From Staphylococcus pragensis (GTDB lineage: Bacteria; Bacillota; Bacilli; Staphylococcales; Staphylococcaceae): a stretch of 64,000 nucleotides of DNA. The translations under genes and the position numbers were made by a program. The notes beneath the pieces are model-generated. The model worked only from the letters and a program-made list of their open reading frames with translations, made no database searches and was not told the origin of the DNA. Shown here one piece after another: positions 25,738 through 36,148 of this stretch. The stretch covers positions 21,273-85,272 of the forward strand of contig NZ_SRPJ01000006.1 in assembly GCF_004785665.1 (NCBI RefSeq). Direction: 5' to 3'. Each line of letters opens with the position of its first letter. Position 1 is the first letter of the stretch.

Positions 25738-26943
25738 ATGTACACAATTGGACTCGTACCTTCGCCAGGTGTGGCACGCAAACATGTCGACCGTGCGATA
25801 CCCAAGATACAAGCCTTACTGCAACAACATATTGATAGCAACACTGAGTGGCATTTCGAAACCAAGGTTGATTTATTAATCGGCTCAGCAGAGGATGTAC
25901 ACGAAAGTATAGACAAAGCTATCGAGTTAAAAAAGCAATATGAATGGGATATCGTTGTGTGTATTACCGACTTACCAAGTATCTCAGGTAACAAAGTTGT
26001 AATTAGTGACTTTGACAATGAACAACAGGTTGCCATGTTATCGATGCCTTCATTAGGCTGGGTCAATTTAGAACGCAAATTAGTTAAAAGTATTACCTCA
26101 TTAATTGAACAGTTGTACTACAATAAGCCTAAATCACATCCGAATGTGTCACTTTTTATCCGTCCGAAAGCGGTAGAGCCTAGTGAGGATGACAGTACAA
26201 AACAACGTTATATCAATCCTTTCATCGTATTAGGATGGATTCAACTTATACTAGGATTAACGCGGGCGAATGAACCGTGGAAGAATATCTTTAACTTTAA
26301 AAAGATTATTTCCGTAGCATTTGCGACAGGAACTTATGTATCTATCTTCTCAATGCCATGGGAATTAAGTGTGCAATATTCTATTTATCGTTTTATTGTG
26401 TTAATGATGATTGCTGTTATTGGTATGGCAGGTTGGTTACTTTATGCGCACCAACTATTTGAACGTAAAACATCGAAATCTCAACGTGTCTATCGCTATA
26501 TCTACAATGCTACGACAATGCTTACATTAATCGTAATTACATTGATGAACTATGTCATTTTATATGTCTTATTATCAATTAGTATTTCATTATTTGTACC
26601 TGTAAGCTTATTTAATAATTGGACAAGTGCGAACCCAGATTTTACTATTCGAAATTATTTAAGACTACTATGGTTTGTATCATCATTAGGTTTATTAGCT
26701 GGAGCGATGGGGTCTACAGTCGAAGACGAAGAAAAAATTCGACGTATTACGTATTCTTATCGTCAGTACCATCGTTATAAAGAAGTGGAACAAGAACAAC
26801 AAGAAGAGGAAGAAAAACAACAATCTGCGTCTCAAGATGAGTCGCAACAACAAGTAGAACAATCCGCTTCAAATAATGAAGATAAAGATGAAGAACAATA
26901 CGAAGGTAAGAAACAAGATCACAGAGAGGAGGATAATTCATGA
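25738..26943 (+). CDS. Uncharacterised membrane protein, first of a tandem paralogous pair
   Basis: I do not recognise a characterised family. The 401-aa protein begins with a soluble alpha/beta-looking domain (about residues 1-150: IGLVPSPGVARKHV, WDIVVCITDLPSISGN, MPSLGWVNLERKLVKSIT). It continues with a membrane domain of four or more helices (about 180-340) and a strongly acidic, glutamine-rich tail (QEQQEEEEKQQSASQDESQQ). The start is the ATG at 25738 with AAGGAGGG. The next gene overlaps its end by four bases and encodes a clear paralogue with the same DLP and GW motifs, implying a heteromeric complex. No catalytic motif is obvious. Confidence 0.75.
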   Translation: MYTIGLVPSPGVARKHVDRAIPKIQALLQQHIDSNTEWHFETKVDLLIGSAEDVHESIDKAIELKKQYEWDIVVCITDLPSISGNKVVISDFDNEQQVAMLSMPSLGWVNLERKLVKSITSLIEQLYYNKPKSHPNVSLFIRPKAVEPSEDDSTKQRYINPFIVLGWIQLILGLTRANEPWKNIFNFKKIISVAFATGTYVSIFSMPWELSVQYSIYRFIVLMMIAVIGMAGWLLYAHQLFERKTSKSQRVYRYIYNATTMLTLIVITLMNYVILYVLLSISISLFVPVSLFNNWTSANPDFTIRNYLRLLWFVSSLGLLAGAMGSTVEDEEKIRRITYSYRQYHRYKEVEQEQQEEEEKQQSASQDESQQQVEQSASNNEDKDEEQYEGKKQDHREEDNS

Positions 26944-28055
26944 GTAACAAAGATGAAAAAGTGATTGGTTTAGTAGTTGCTCCGGGCGTTACTGAAACGT
27001 TAGGCAAAAGTTTAATAGATGATTTACCAAACATCTTGTCGCAACAACCTAACAACCAACACAATTGGAAAATCGATCTCGTGGTTGATCCTCTGACTGG
27101 TTTCGCAGAATCTGTAGAAGAAATCTTCAAGAAAATTCATGATTATCATGATGAGAGACAATGGGATTATGTAGTAGGGCTTACCGATTTACCTATGTTT
27201 TATCAGCAACATGTACTCGCTTTAGATATTAACAAAAAGAACGGGGCAGCCATTTTTTCATATCCAGCATTTGGCTGGCGACCAGTTAAGAATCGTTTTA
27301 AAAATGCTATTGTCTCTATTATTAATGAAGTACATCGTTCAGAAGAACAAAACAAATCATACGATGATGATAATAGTATTCAACACATGTTGGGTAAGCA
27401 GTTTCCTTTTTCAAATATTAAAAAGACAGAAGTTTATTTAGATGAAACAGAAACGAAGCATTTACGTTATTTATCTAACTCACGTACCACAGGTATGTTG
27501 CGTTTAGTCAGTGGTATGACTTTTGCGAACAATCCATTAAACATGATGGCAAGTTTAAGCAATATCGTTGCGATTGCTTTTACTACGGGCGCCTTTGGTT
27601 TGATATTTACAACTATGTGGCAAATGAGTATGGAATTCTCAATGTGGCGCCTCTTTGGCATATCAATCATTGCGGTGTTAGGTATGTTGATATGGATTAT
27701 GTTATCCCATGATTTATGGGAACCTGTAAAGAAAGGTAAGAATAAACGTATTACGTGGTTATACAATTTAACAACTGTTATGACGTTATTGATTGCTATT
27801 ATTATTTATTATATTATCTTGTATTTATTATTCTTAATTGCAGAACTCGTGCTATTACCGGCTAATTTCTTAGGCCAGCAAATAGGATTGAAAGGACCTG
27901 CAGGTATAGATTTATATCTTAGTATTCCGTGGTTCGCTGCTTCAATTTCTACTGTTGCAGGTGCAATTGGCGCTGGTCTATTGAATGATCAACTCATTAA
28001 AGAAAGTACGTATGGTTATCGTCAACAAATGCGTTATAATGATAGAAATCAATAA
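26940..28055 (+). CDS. Uncharacterised membrane protein, second of the tandem paralogous pair
   Basis: A 371-aa paralogue of the preceding protein. It shares IGLVVAPGVTE at the N-terminus, W-DYVVGLTDLPMFYQ near residue 78, FSYPAFGWRPVKNRFKNAI near 108, and a membrane half starting at LRLVSGMTFANNPLNMMASLSNI near 180. Four to five hydrophobic helices follow (about 200-350), then a short basic tail; the acidic tail of its partner is missing. The ATGA overlap with the first gene implies coupled translation. The soluble domain precedes the membrane domain, an arrangement compatible with ligand sensing or a transporter accessory role, but function is unknown. Confidence 0.75.
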   Translation: MSNKDEKVIGLVVAPGVTETLGKSLIDDLPNILSQQPNNQHNWKIDLVVDPLTGFAESVEEIFKKIHDYHDERQWDYVVGLTDLPMFYQQHVLALDINKKNGAAIFSYPAFGWRPVKNRFKNAIVSIINEVHRSEEQNKSYDDDNSIQHMLGKQFPFSNIKKTEVYLDETETKHLRYLSNSRTTGMLRLVSGMTFANNPLNMMASLSNIVAIAFTTGAFGLIFTTMWQMSMEFSMWRLFGISIIAVLGMLIWIMLSHDLWEPVKKGKNKRITWLYNLTTVMTLLIAIIIYYIILYLLFLIAELVLLPANFLGQQIGLKGPAGIDLYLSIPWFAASISTVAGAIGAGLLNDQLIKESTYGYRQQMRYNDRNQ

Positions 28056-28079
28056 GCATTTAGTAGGATTAGGTTTGCT

Positions 28080-28122
28080 AAAGCCAGTGGAAGTGTCAGT
28101 GCTTCAATTGGCTTTATTTTTT
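28080..28122 (+). terminator. Terminator after the paralogous pair
   Basis: AAAGCCAGTGGAAG pairs imperfectly with CTTCAATTGGCTTT across TGTCAGTG, followed by ATTTTTT. Confidence 0.8.
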
Positions 28123-28150
28123 ATAATTATTTTTCGAGAAAATAATTATA
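28122..28150. repeat. Perfect 12-bp inverted repeat
   Basis: TATAATTATTTT (28122-28133) and AAAATAATTATA (28139-28150) flank TCGAG. It lies directly after a terminator and before the zinc-ribbon gene; it could be an operator or a second terminator. Confidence 0.5.
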
Positions 28151-28278
28151 GAAAATTTCAAAAAAGTCATTTAAAATTAAGCGTAAATACTATGTGTGTA
28201 TACATTAAAAATAGAAAAACCTTATTTCACACTCATCATTGTTATTACTCTCATCAAGAAGTGAAAGGAAGGTCATTT

Positions 28279-29064
28279 ATGAAATATTGTCCTCAATGTG
28301 GAAGTCAACTCAACGCTAATCAACGTTTCTGTAACAAATGCGGTCATGATATCAAAGCATTTGAACAGTATCGGGATAGCGGAATTTATTTCCAACCTCA
28401 ATCACCAGAACCACCACAACTACAGCGTAAAGTTTGGCCGTGGGTTGTTATAGGTGCGCTTATAATTGCTATTATCATAGCAAGCTGTCTTACATATTAT
28501 TTCTTCTTTATTAAAGACGACCATCAAACGTCAAATGAGTCTACTACTACACAACATACTTCAAAAACTGAAAAACAAAAAGATGAACAAAAATCATCCA
28601 ATGACCATAAAAAATCTGAAAAACATGAATCAGAAAAAGATAAAGAAAATAAAGTTAAATCTCCAAAAATTGATGTCATGAGTGAAGATTTTGAAAGAAC
28701 ATATATGCAAAGTAATAATCTAGGTGGATATATGGGTATTCGCAAAGGTATGACACGTTCAGAAGTTGAAAAACTTGTCGGAAAATCTACCGGTACTTTA
28801 AAAGTAGATGGCTTTAAATGGGAGTCTACAAAGTATGGTAATTTAACCGTGGATTATGATACGAAAGGCGAGGATGGTAAAGTCATAGCAGTTGGTGTTT
28901 CTCCAGATCATGTCACTACAAGTGAATTTCTTGATCGTTATCCTGCTTACGACGATTACAGTGGTTCAGAAATTGTTTATAACAACTTTAAAGGTAATGG
29001 TTATTTAGTCGCTGTTGATATTGATCACGGATATATCGCTAAAATTCAATGTCTTGCTGAATAA
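28279..29064 (+). CDS. Zinc-ribbon, single-span membrane protein with extracellular C-terminal domain
   Basis: A 261-aa protein. Residues 3-25 form a zinc ribbon (CPQCGSQ then CNKCGHD). One transmembrane helix follows at about 55-80 (WPWVVIGALIIAIIIASCLTY), then a Lys/Glu/Ser-rich linker (about 85-135), and an extracellular domain from about 140 (MRSEVEKLVGK-like KGMTRSEVEKLVGKSTG, then VDYDTKGEDGKVIAVGVSPDHV). The ATG at 28279 has AAGGAAGG upstream; the frame is open further upstream, but nothing supports an earlier start. A broken paralogue follows. The layout (zinc ribbon inside, repeat-like domain outside) is common in staphylococcal membrane proteins of unknown role. Confidence 0.8.
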   Translation: MKYCPQCGSQLNANQRFCNKCGHDIKAFEQYRDSGIYFQPQSPEPPQLQRKVWPWVVIGALIIAIIIASCLTYYFFFIKDDHQTSNESTTTQHTSKTEKQKDEQKSSNDHKKSEKHESEKDKENKVKSPKIDVMSEDFERTYMQSNNLGGYMGIRKGMTRSEVEKLVGKSTGTLKVDGFKWESTKYGNLTVDYDTKGEDGKVIAVGVSPDHVTTSEFLDRYPAYDDYSGSEIVYNNFKGNGYLVAVDIDHGYIAKIQCLAE

Positions 29065-29154
29065 ATAATAGCGTATCTATTTTAATTCACTCATATTCAA
29101 ATTTCACAAGCAACTTAGTCCTTCAATCATGAAAAGTGAAAGGTAGATGAATAT

Positions 29155-29955
29155 ATGAAATATTGTCCTCAATGTGGTAGCCCGTTAAAAGAAAATCAAC
29201 ATTTTTGTAATCGATGTGGATGTGATATCCAAAACTTTAAATACGGCTATACTCAAGAAAATCATTATTTTCCACAAGAGCCGAAGCGGAAACGTCATAT
29301 TTGGCCGTTTGTGGTTATCGCTATACTTGTTATAGCGATTATAGTAAGTAGTTGCTTCACGTATTATCACTTTTTCTTAAAAGGGAATGAACAAGCACAA
29401 AGTAAACCAACTACTACTCAACACGTTGCCAAAGAAGAAGAGAAACAAGGTGAGCATAAAATTTCAAACGACCCTAAAAAAGCTGAAAAACAAAGAGCCG
29501 AACAAGAAAAAGAAGAGAAAACAGATAAAGATAATGCACCACAACCACCTAAAATTGACGTCCTATCAGATGACTTTCAAACAACATATATGCAAAAGAA
29601 CAATATAGATTCATTTATGGGGATAAAAATAGGGATGACTAAAGACTAAGTAGAAAAACGTTTTGGAAAAGGAAAAATAATGCCTCATATTAATGGTTTT
29701 GATGATGATTATATAAAATATGGTAATATAGCTGTCATTTATAATCCAAGAACTCATGATAATACAGTATGGGGTATAGCTATAGCTCCAGATAATGTAA
29801 GTGAAAAAGAATTTATACGTAAATATAATAATTACGATCAACACTCAGCTTCAGGCCAGTATATTTACAACAATGTCAAAAATAACGGTTTTGAAATTTT
29901 AGTAACTCCAGAGAATGGTAAAGTTGTATTAGTAGAGTGTATTCCAGAATATTAA
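29155..29955 (+). pseudogene. Second zinc-ribbon membrane protein, interrupted by an in-frame stop
   Basis: A paralogue of the gene at 28279 with the same order: zinc ribbon (CPQCGSP, CNRCGCD), transmembrane helix WPFVVIAILVIAIIVSSCFTY, charged linker and C-terminal domain. Codon 165 is TAA (29647-29649) exactly where the intact copy continues GMTRSEVEKLVGK (here GMTKD-stop-VEKRFGK). The frame after the stop is open to 29955 with no frameshift, so one substitution explains the break; full length would be 266 aa. The truncated product would lack the whole conserved extracellular domain. A terminator lies at 29963. Confidence 0.82.
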
Positions 29956-29962
29956 AAATTAG

Positions 29963-29997
29963 AAACCACTTTAGGTTAAGGCTAAAGTGGTTTTTGT
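29963..29997 (+). terminator. Terminator after the zinc-ribbon genes
   Basis: AAACCACTTTAG (29963-29974) pairs with CTAAAGTGGTTT (29982-29993) and is followed by T residues. Confidence 0.88.
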
Positions 29998-30041
29998 TTA
30001 TCTATCATTTCTTCTTTATCAAAGATACTCCCTAAATTCCC

Positions 30042-30104
30042 TTGACTTTCTACGCAAAACTCGATAAAGTATTAACATATTATTCTGACAATTCCGATAG
30101 GTAT
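30042..30104 (+). promoter_or_regulatory. cys operon promoter and CymR-type operator
   Basis: TTGACT (30042-30047) and TAAAGT (30065-30070), 17 bases apart, form a plausible sigma-A promoter. AATTCCGATAGGTATT (30090-30105) is a near-palindrome with the ATNCC...GGNAT pattern of CymR, the staphylococcal cysteine repressor. It lies just after the expected transcription start, where a bound repressor would block elongation. Confidence 0.55.
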
Positions 30105-30147
30105 TAGATAAATAAATTTGTGAACACTGAGGGGGGACCATAAGTTT

Positions 30148-30879
30148 ATGTCAGTACCGAAGATTACATATGAGAGCTTTAATGGCGATCCATTTATTGA
30201 CTCTATTTCCACAGATGACGCTACAAAGGGCGTTTACGAAATTTTAGAATGGGCATACCGCACATATGGTGACTCTATTGTTTATTCATGTAGTTTCGGA
30301 GCAGAGAGTATGGTGCTTATTAATTTGATTTCACAAATTAAACCAGATGCTCAAATTGTATTTTTAGATACTAATCTACATTTTCAAGAGACGTATGATT
30401 TAATTGATAGAGTGAAAGAACGCTTTCCACAACTTCGTATTGAAATGAAACAACCGGATTTAACACTTGAAGAACAAGCGGAGAAATATAATCCAGCACT
30501 TTGGAAGAATAATCCTAACCAATGTTGTTACATTAGAAAGATTAAACCGTTAGAAGAGGTTTTAGGTGGCGCAGTTGCTTGGATCTCAGGGCTACGTCGT
30601 GACCAATCTCCTACACGTGCACATACTAATTTCATTAATAAAGATGAGCGTTTTAAATCAATTAAAGTTTGTCCATTAATTTATTGGACTGAAGATGAAG
30701 TTTGGGATTATATCAAAGCGCATGATTTACCATACAACGAATTACATGATCAACATTATCCAAGTATTGGTTGTATTCCATGTACTGCACCTGTTTTTGA
30801 TTCTGAAGATTCTCGTACAGGTCGTTGGTCTAATTTTGAAAAGACTGAATGTGGTCTTCACGTTGCAGATAAACCTTAA
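30148..30879 (+). CDS. cysH: Adenylylsulfate/phosphoadenylylsulfate reductase CysH
   Basis: A 243-aa thioredoxin-dependent reductase that turns activated sulfate (APS or PAPS) into sulfite. The PP-loop region is [16 protein letters not shown] near residue 48. The cysteine pairs CCYIRK (near 128) and GCIPCT (near 211) bind a [4Fe-4S] cluster and are the mark of APS-type reductases, and the catalytic Cys is in KTECGLH at the C-terminus. The ATG at 30148 is preceded by GAGGGGGG. It leads the cysH-cysJ-cysI-cobA-sirC-like-TauE-sat-cysC cluster. Cysteine-responsive control is suggested by the CymR-type palindrome upstream. Confidence 0.92.
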   Translation: MSVPKITYESFNGDPFIDSISTDDATKGVYEILEWAYRTYGDSIVYSCSFGAESMVLINLISQIKPDAQIVFLDTNLHFQETYDLIDRVKERFPQLRIEMKQPDLTLEEQAEKYNPALWKNNPNQCCYIRKIKPLEEVLGGAVAWISGLRRDQSPTRAHTNFINKDERFKSIKVCPLIYWTEDEVWDYIKAHDLPYNELHDQHYPSIGCIPCTAPVFDSEDSRTGRWSNFEKTECGLHVADKP

Positions 30880-30907
30880 TCATTAAGGTGAAAATTTTTT
30901 AAGTATA

Positions 30908-30978
30908 AAGCCTAGTGTTTTGGTAGGTTTTTGGGAACAAAAATATATCCGAATTTTATTGTAAATCCGGATATATTT
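30908..30978 (+). promoter_or_regulatory. Two stem-loops between cysH and cysJ
   Basis: AAGCCTA/TAGGTTT (30908-30914 with 30924-30930) plus T residues looks like a weak terminator. Then AAATATATCCG (30941-30951) pairs perfectly with CGGATATATTT (30968-30978). They may reduce or process the cysH message before cysJ, or act as an operator. Confidence 0.5.
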
Positions 30979-31047
30979 CTTACATAATAAAGATAGTATT
31001 TAAAATAATTTTGAATTGAACTTTTACGGAACAAGAGGTGGATAACA

Positions 31048-32925
31048 TTGAATTTAAGTGTCACAAATAGTCCTTTTACAGAAGGTCAAGCCACACAAAT
31101 TAATGAATTACTACAGACGCTTACACCAGAGCAAAAAGTATGGTTAAGTGGTTACTTAGTTGCGAATCAACAGTTTACAGCGAATGGTGCGCCAGCTCAA
31201 TCTCAAACTGCGGCATCAAATCAAGCAACAGCTCAAGGCGAACTATCTGCCAACACAGAAGCGATGTTGCAAGACAAAGAACCTGCTATTACACCAGAGA
31301 AACGTAGTATCACATTACTTTATGGTTCAGAAACAGGTAATGCGCAAGGTTTGGCAGAAATCTTTGAAGAACGTTTATCAAACATTGGTCATAACGTTAC
31401 TTTAAAAGCAATGGATGAATTTAAACCTAAAAATCTTAAAAATGTTGAAGACTTATTTATTATTACATCTACACAAGGTGAAGGGGATCCACCAGATAAC
31501 GCAGCTGAACTTCATGAGTTCCTTCATGGGCGCAAAGCACCGAAGCTTGAAGGCGTGCGCTTCTCTGTATTAGCGCTTGGTGATCAAACTTATGAATTCT
31601 TCTGTCAAACAGGTCGTGACTTTGATAGAAAGCTTGGCGAATTAGGTGCTGAAAGAATTTATGATCGTGTAGACTGCGATGTTGATTATGAAGAAGACGC
31701 TGAAAAGTGGATGGCTAACGTTATTAATGCTATCGATACAGCACCAGACGGCACACAAAATGAACAAGTTGTAAGTGAATCTATTAAATCGGCAAAAGAG
31801 AAGAAATTCTCAAAATCAAATCCGTATCAAGCAGAAGTATTAGAAAATATTAACTTAAATGGTCGAGGTTCTAATAAAGAAACACGTCATATTGAATTCT
31901 TATTAGATAACTTTGGTGAAGAATATGAAGTAGGGGATTGTTTAGTCGTCTTACCACAAAACGATCCAGCTTTAGTTGATTTACTTATCAGTACATTAGG
32001 CTGGGACCCAGAAGACCAAGTACAAATTTCTGATGAAGGTGATACTTTATCACTTGAAGATGCCTTAACAACTCATTTTGAAATCACAAAATTAACCAAA
32101 CCACTACTTATTAATGCAGCTACATTATTTGATAATGATGAGTTAAAAGAAAAAGTAGAAGATAACGAATGGGTTCAAAGTTATATCGAAGGTCGTGACT
32201 TAATCGACTTATTAAATGATTTCGATACAACAGAATTACAACCAGAAAATCTATATCAATTACTTAGAAAATTACCACCAAGAGAATACTCAATTTCAAG
32301 TAGTTATAAAGCTTTGCCAGATGAAGTACATATTACAGTAGGTGCTGTGAGATACAATGCGCATGGCCGTGATCGCTCGGGCGTATGTTCTGTACAATTC
32401 GCTGAACGTATTCAACCAGGCGATACAGTACCGATTTATTTAAAACGTAATCCAAACTTTAAGTTCCCAACAGATGGTGACACACCAGTGATTATGATTG
32501 GTCCTGGTACAGGTGTTGCGCCATTTAGAGCTTATATGCAAGAACGCGAAGAAAATGGCTATAAAGGCAATACTTGGTTATTCTTTGGCGATCAGCACTT
32601 TACAACTGATTTCTTATATCAAACTGAATGGCAAGAATGGTTGAAAGACGGTACATTAGGCAAGATGGATGTCGCATTCTCACGCGATACAGATGAAAAA
32701 GTTTATGTGCAACATCGTATTTCAGAACATAGTGCACAGTTTAATGAATGGCTACAAAATGGCGCTTCAATTTATATTTGTGGCGATGAAAAAAACATGG
32801 CTAAAGACGTACATCAAGCGATTCGCAACGTCTTAATTAAAGAACAAAACTTATCTGAAGAAGACGCTGAAGCATATCTTAAACAAATGAAAAAAGAAAA
32901 ACGTTATCAACGTGATGTGTACTAA
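31048..32925 (+). CDS. cysJ: Sulfite reductase flavoprotein subunit CysJ
   Basis: A 625-aa diflavin reductase. After an Ala/Gln-rich linker (about 50-85), the flavodoxin-like FMN domain begins at [17 protein letters not shown] (near residue 90) with [12 protein letters not shown] (near 140). The FAD-binding part has REYSISSS (near 412) and [10 protein letters not shown]. The NADPH domain has [19 protein letters not shown] (near 483) and [13 protein letters not shown], ending in the typical EKRYQRDVY. It passes electrons from NADPH to CysI, encoded 17 bases downstream. The start is a TTG at 31048 with AGAGGTGG upstream. Intact and full length for the family. Confidence 0.93.
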   Translation: MNLSVTNSPFTEGQATQINELLQTLTPEQKVWLSGYLVANQQFTANGAPAQSQTAASNQATAQGELSANTEAMLQDKEPAITPEKRSITLLYGSETGNAQGLAEIFEERLSNIGHNVTLKAMDEFKPKNLKNVEDLFIITSTQGEGDPPDNAAELHEFLHGRKAPKLEGVRFSVLALGDQTYEFFCQTGRDFDRKLGELGAERIYDRVDCDVDYEEDAEKWMANVINAIDTAPDGTQNEQVVSESIKSAKEKKFSKSNPYQAEVLENINLNGRGSNKETRHIEFLLDNFGEEYEVGDCLVVLPQNDPALVDLLISTLGWDPEDQVQISDEGDTLSLEDALTTHFEITKLTKPLLINAATLFDNDELKEKVEDNEWVQSYIEGRDLIDLLNDFDTTELQPENLYQLLRKLPPREYSISSSYKALPDEVHITVGAVRYNAHGRDRSGVCSVQFAERIQPGDTVPIYLKRNPNFKFPTDGDTPVIMIGPGTGVAPFRAYMQEREENGYKGNTWLFFGDQHFTTDFLYQTEWQEWLKDGTLGKMDVAFSRDTDEKVYVQHRISEHSAQFNEWLQNGASIYICGDEKNMAKDVHQAIRNVLIKEQNLSEEDAEAYLKQMKKEKRYQRDVY

Positions 32926-32942
32926 AGAAGGGGTGGTATTTA

Positions 32943-34664
32943 ATGGCTAAAACTAATAAGCAATTATCTGATGAATTAAACCAAAAGCTTGATGCCTTAG
33001 AATATCTCAAAGACGATAGTAATTATTTACGTGGAACGATTGAACAAGGCTTAGCAGATCCTTTAACTGGTGCTATTTCTGACGATGATACGAAATTATT
33101 AAAGTTCCATGGTAGCTATCAACAAGACGATAGAGATATACGTGACGAACGTCGTAAACAGAAGCTTGAACCGGCATACAGCTTTATGATTCGTGTTCGT
33201 CTACCAGGAGGTAAAGCGACACCGGAACAATGGTTAGCAATGGATGACATTTCAGAGCGTTATGGCAATCAAACGTTGAAATTAACGACACGTCAAACGT
33301 TCCAATTCCATGGTATTTTAAAACGTAATTTAAAAACTTCAATGCAAAAGATTAATGAAGCAGTACTTGATACAATTGCAGCGTGTGGGGACGTCAATCG
33401 TAATACGATGTGTAACCCTAACCCATATCAATCAAGTATTCATAAAGAAATTAATGATTATGCGACAGCAATTAGTGATCATTTATTACCTAAAACAAAT
33501 GCTTATCATGAAATTTGGTTAGATGGAGAGAAAGTTTTAGATTCAGCTGAAGAAGTGGAACCAATGTACGGTAAGAAATATTTACCACGTAAATTTAAAA
33601 TTGGTATCGCAGTTCCACCTTCAAATGACATTGACGTCTACTCTCAAGATATTGGTCTTATCGCTATTGTTGAGAACGAAGAACTTATCGGATTCAATGT
33701 CACAATTGGTGGCGGTATGGGTATGACGCATGGTAATCCTGATACGTATCCTCAAGTAGGACGCTTAGCTGGATTTATCCCTAAAGATAAAGCTGTTGAC
33801 GTTTGTGAGAAAATTTTAACGATTCAACGTGACTACGGTAACCGTGAGAATCGTAAAAATGCACGTTTCAAATATACTGTGGACCGCTTAGGTGTAGAAA
33901 AGGTAGTTGAAGAACTTAATTCACGCTTAGGATGGGACATTGAAGAGGCACGTGACTTTGAATTTGAACATAACGGCGACCGTTTAGGTTGGATTGAAGG
34001 CGAAGAAGGCGTTTGGAATTATGCGCTATTTATTCAAAATGGACGCGTCAAAGATACCGAAGATTATCAATTAAAAACGGCATTGCGAAAAATCGCAGAA
34101 ACACATACGGGCGACTTCAGATTATCTCCAAACCAAAATTTAATTATTGCAAATGTAACTTCTGAGAAAAAAGAAGAAATCCAAAGTCTTATTGACCAAT
34201 ATGGTTTAACAGATGGCAAGAATTATACAGGCTTACGACGTAATTCAATGGCTTGTGTAGCCTTTCCAACATGTGGCTTAGCCATGGCAGAATCAGAACG
34301 TTACCTACCATCATTAATTACTAAGATTGAAGATTTATTGGATGAAGCGGGTCTTAATGATGAGGAAATTACGATTCGTATGACAGGTTGTCCAAATGGC
34401 TGTGCTAGACCAGCACTTGCTGAAATTGCATTTATCGGTAAAGCGCCTGGTAAATACAACATGTATTTAGGTGGCGGTTTTAAAGGTGAACGCTTAAATA
34501 AATTGTATAAAGAGAATATTGGCGAACAAGAAATTCTTGAAAGCTTACGTCCTATTCTTATTGATTATGGTAAAGAACGCCTTGAAGGTGAACATTTCGG
34601 CGACTTCGTGATTCGCTCTGGTGTAGTAGCTAAGGTTCATGGTGGCCAAGATTTCCATAGTTAA
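32943..34664 (+). CDS. cysI: Sulfite reductase hemoprotein subunit CysI
   Basis: A 573-aa siroheme/[4Fe-4S] enzyme reducing sulfite to sulfide with six electrons from CysJ. The substrate-site arginines lie in [13 protein letters not shown] (near 80) and [15 protein letters not shown] (near 110). The cluster ligands are the Cys pairs in [14 protein letters not shown] (near 437, C-x5-C) and [14 protein letters not shown] (near 481, C-x3-C), the latter shared with siroheme. Its cofactor is provided by the two following genes (SUMT and the dehydrogenase/chelatase). Ribosome site AAGGGGTGG. It appears fully functional, in contrast to sat further down. Confidence 0.94.
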   Translation: MAKTNKQLSDELNQKLDALEYLKDDSNYLRGTIEQGLADPLTGAISDDDTKLLKFHGSYQQDDRDIRDERRKQKLEPAYSFMIRVRLPGGKATPEQWLAMDDISERYGNQTLKLTTRQTFQFHGILKRNLKTSMQKINEAVLDTIAACGDVNRNTMCNPNPYQSSIHKEINDYATAISDHLLPKTNAYHEIWLDGEKVLDSAEEVEPMYGKKYLPRKFKIGIAVPPSNDIDVYSQDIGLIAIVENEELIGFNVTIGGGMGMTHGNPDTYPQVGRLAGFIPKDKAVDVCEKILTIQRDYGNRENRKNARFKYTVDRLGVEKVVEELNSRLGWDIEEARDFEFEHNGDRLGWIEGEEGVWNYALFIQNGRVKDTEDYQLKTALRKIAETHTGDFRLSPNQNLIIANVTSEKKEEIQSLIDQYGLTDGKNYTGLRRNSMACVAFPTCGLAMAESERYLPSLITKIEDLLDEAGLNDEEITIRMTGCPNGCARPALAEIAFIGKAPGKYNMYLGGGFKGERLNKLYKENIGEQEILESLRPILIDYGKERLEGEHFGDFVIRSGVVAKVHGGQDFHS

Positions 34665-34697
34665 TTTTCAAAAAAAGAAAAAACGGGGGGTGACAGG

Positions 34698-35462
34698 ATG
34701 GGAAATGTTTATCTAGTAGGCGCAGGACCTGGTGATCCTGATTTATTGACGATTAAAGGTATGAAGGCGATTCAAGCGGCAGACGTGATTCTGTATGATC
34801 GTTTAGTGAACAAAGAAATCTTAGAATTAGCGAAACCATCAACGAAATTCTTCTATTGTGGTAAAGACCCGAATAAATATTCCTTACCGCAAGAGGAAAC
34901 GAATCGAATGTTAGTCAGTTTAGCTAAGAAAGGACATACGATTACGCGTCTAAAAGGGGGCGACCCGTTTGTCTTCGGTCGTGGTGGTGAAGAAGCGGAA
35001 ATCTTAGCGCAACACCAAATCCCGTTTGAAATCGTCCCCGGTATCACATCAGGTATTGCAGCACCAGCATATGCGGGCATTCCAGTTACGCATAGAGATT
35101 ATAGCTCTTCCGTGGCGTTTGTCACGGCGGTGAATAAGCCTGGTATGTCGAAGGAAGCGTACTGGGAACATCTTGCACATGGACCAGAAACATTATGCGT
35201 TTATATGGGTGTGAAACGTTTACCTGAAATTTGTGAATTGCTTATCCGTCATGGTAAATCGATAGATACACCTGTTGCGTTAGTACATTTAGGAACGACT
35301 ACTTCCCAGAAGACTGTTACCGGCACATTAGGCACCATCGTCGAACAAGCATCTTCAATCAAGAATCCGGCGATGATTGTGATTGGCGATGTAGTGCAAA
35401 TGAGACAGAAGATTAGCTGGTTTAAAGAACAAGTTGCTGAATTAGAAATGACCTTACCTTAG
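34698..35462 (+). CDS. cobA: Uroporphyrinogen-III C-methyltransferase (SUMT)
   Basis: A 254-aa SAM-dependent tetrapyrrole methylase that methylates uroporphyrinogen III twice to precorrin-2, the branch into siroheme. Family motifs are GAGPGDPDLLTIKG at residues 8-21, YDRLVN near 33, RLKGGDPFVFGRGGEE near 83-98 and VVPGITSGIAAPAYAGIPVTHR near 113. It is a stand-alone SUMT, not the fused CysG of enterobacteria; the dehydrogenase function is on the next gene. Strong GGGGGTG ribosome site. The role here is supplying CysI with siroheme, and possibly a nitrite reductase elsewhere. Confidence 0.92.
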   Translation: MGNVYLVGAGPGDPDLLTIKGMKAIQAADVILYDRLVNKEILELAKPSTKFFYCGKDPNKYSLPQEETNRMLVSLAKKGHTITRLKGGDPFVFGRGGEEAEILAQHQIPFEIVPGITSGIAAPAYAGIPVTHRDYSSSVAFVTAVNKPGMSKEAYWEHLAHGPETLCVYMGVKRLPEICELLIRHGKSIDTPVALVHLGTTTSQKTVTGTLGTIVEQASSIKNPAMIVIGDVVQMRQKISWFKEQVAELEMTLP

Positions 35463-35516
35463 TTATAATGTAGGTAAGTAAATCGGCATAGAGGCGAAGT
35501 GAATGGGGGAAACAGT

Positions 35517-36128
35517 ATGAATAGTATGCCACTCATGATTGATTTAACTGATAAACATATTGTTATTGTTGGTGGCGGAAAAGTTGCAACAAGACGGGCC
35601 ACTACATTAATAGCGTATTGTCCTAATATTCATATTGTGAGTCCTTCACTTACACCAGCCTTACATACTTTAGTGACTGAAGATCGCATTTCATGGAGTA
35701 AGAAAGCCTTTGAACCAAGCGACTTAGAGGGCGCTTACCTTGTAGTCGTTGCGACAAATGAGCCTAAAGTGAACACCCAAGTGAAAGAAAGTTTGCCTAA
35801 AGGCGTCTTACTTAATCATGCAGCAGACGCACAGGCAGGAGATGTCACATTTCCTAGTATTTTAAAACGTGGACGACTGACGATGAGTGTTTCAACGAAC
35901 GGCGCAAGTCCTAAACTAGGGGCGCACATCATCTCTACATTAAGTGAGATGTACGATGAACGTTATGACACCTATATAGAATTTTTGTATCAAAGCAGAC
36001 AGCGCATTAAAGCTTTATCAATTGAGCCATCTGAAAAACAAAACTTATTACAACAGATATTATCTGAAACATATTTAAACGAAGATCAGCAACGAGAATT
36101 CATGCGATGGCTCCAATCACAAGTTTAA
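35517..36128 (+). CDS. Precorrin-2 dehydrogenase / sirohydrochlorin ferrochelatase-like (YlnF/SirC/Met8 type)
   Basis: A 203-aa protein. The N-terminal NAD-binding motif is VIVGGGKVATRRATTLI (near residues 15-31), followed by NHAADAQAGDVTFPSIL (near 101), which includes the catalytic Asp of Met8-type enzymes, and RGRLTMSVSTNGASPKLGAHI. It oxidises precorrin-2 to sirohydrochlorin; iron insertion may be done by this protein or by a separate chelatase. The ATG at 35517 sits 7 bases after GGGGGA; the frame is open slightly upstream without a site. Matches the position of ylnF in the B. subtilis sulfate operon. Confidence 0.87.
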   Translation: MNSMPLMIDLTDKHIVIVGGGKVATRRATTLIAYCPNIHIVSPSLTPALHTLVTEDRISWSKKAFEPSDLEGAYLVVVATNEPKVNTQVKESLPKGVLLNHAADAQAGDVTFPSILKRGRLTMSVSTNGASPKLGAHIISTLSEMYDERYDTYIEFLYQSRQRIKALSIEPSEKQNLLQQILSETYLNEDQQREFMRWLQSQV

Positions 36129-36148
36129 TATGAAGAGGCGTGTGATAT

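Noticed and set aside
27985..28278. Upstream extension of the zinc-ribbon protein by 98 residues
   Set aside because: It would run through the end of the previous gene and its terminator; the translated part is not protein-like, and the ATG at 28279 has AAGGAAGG.
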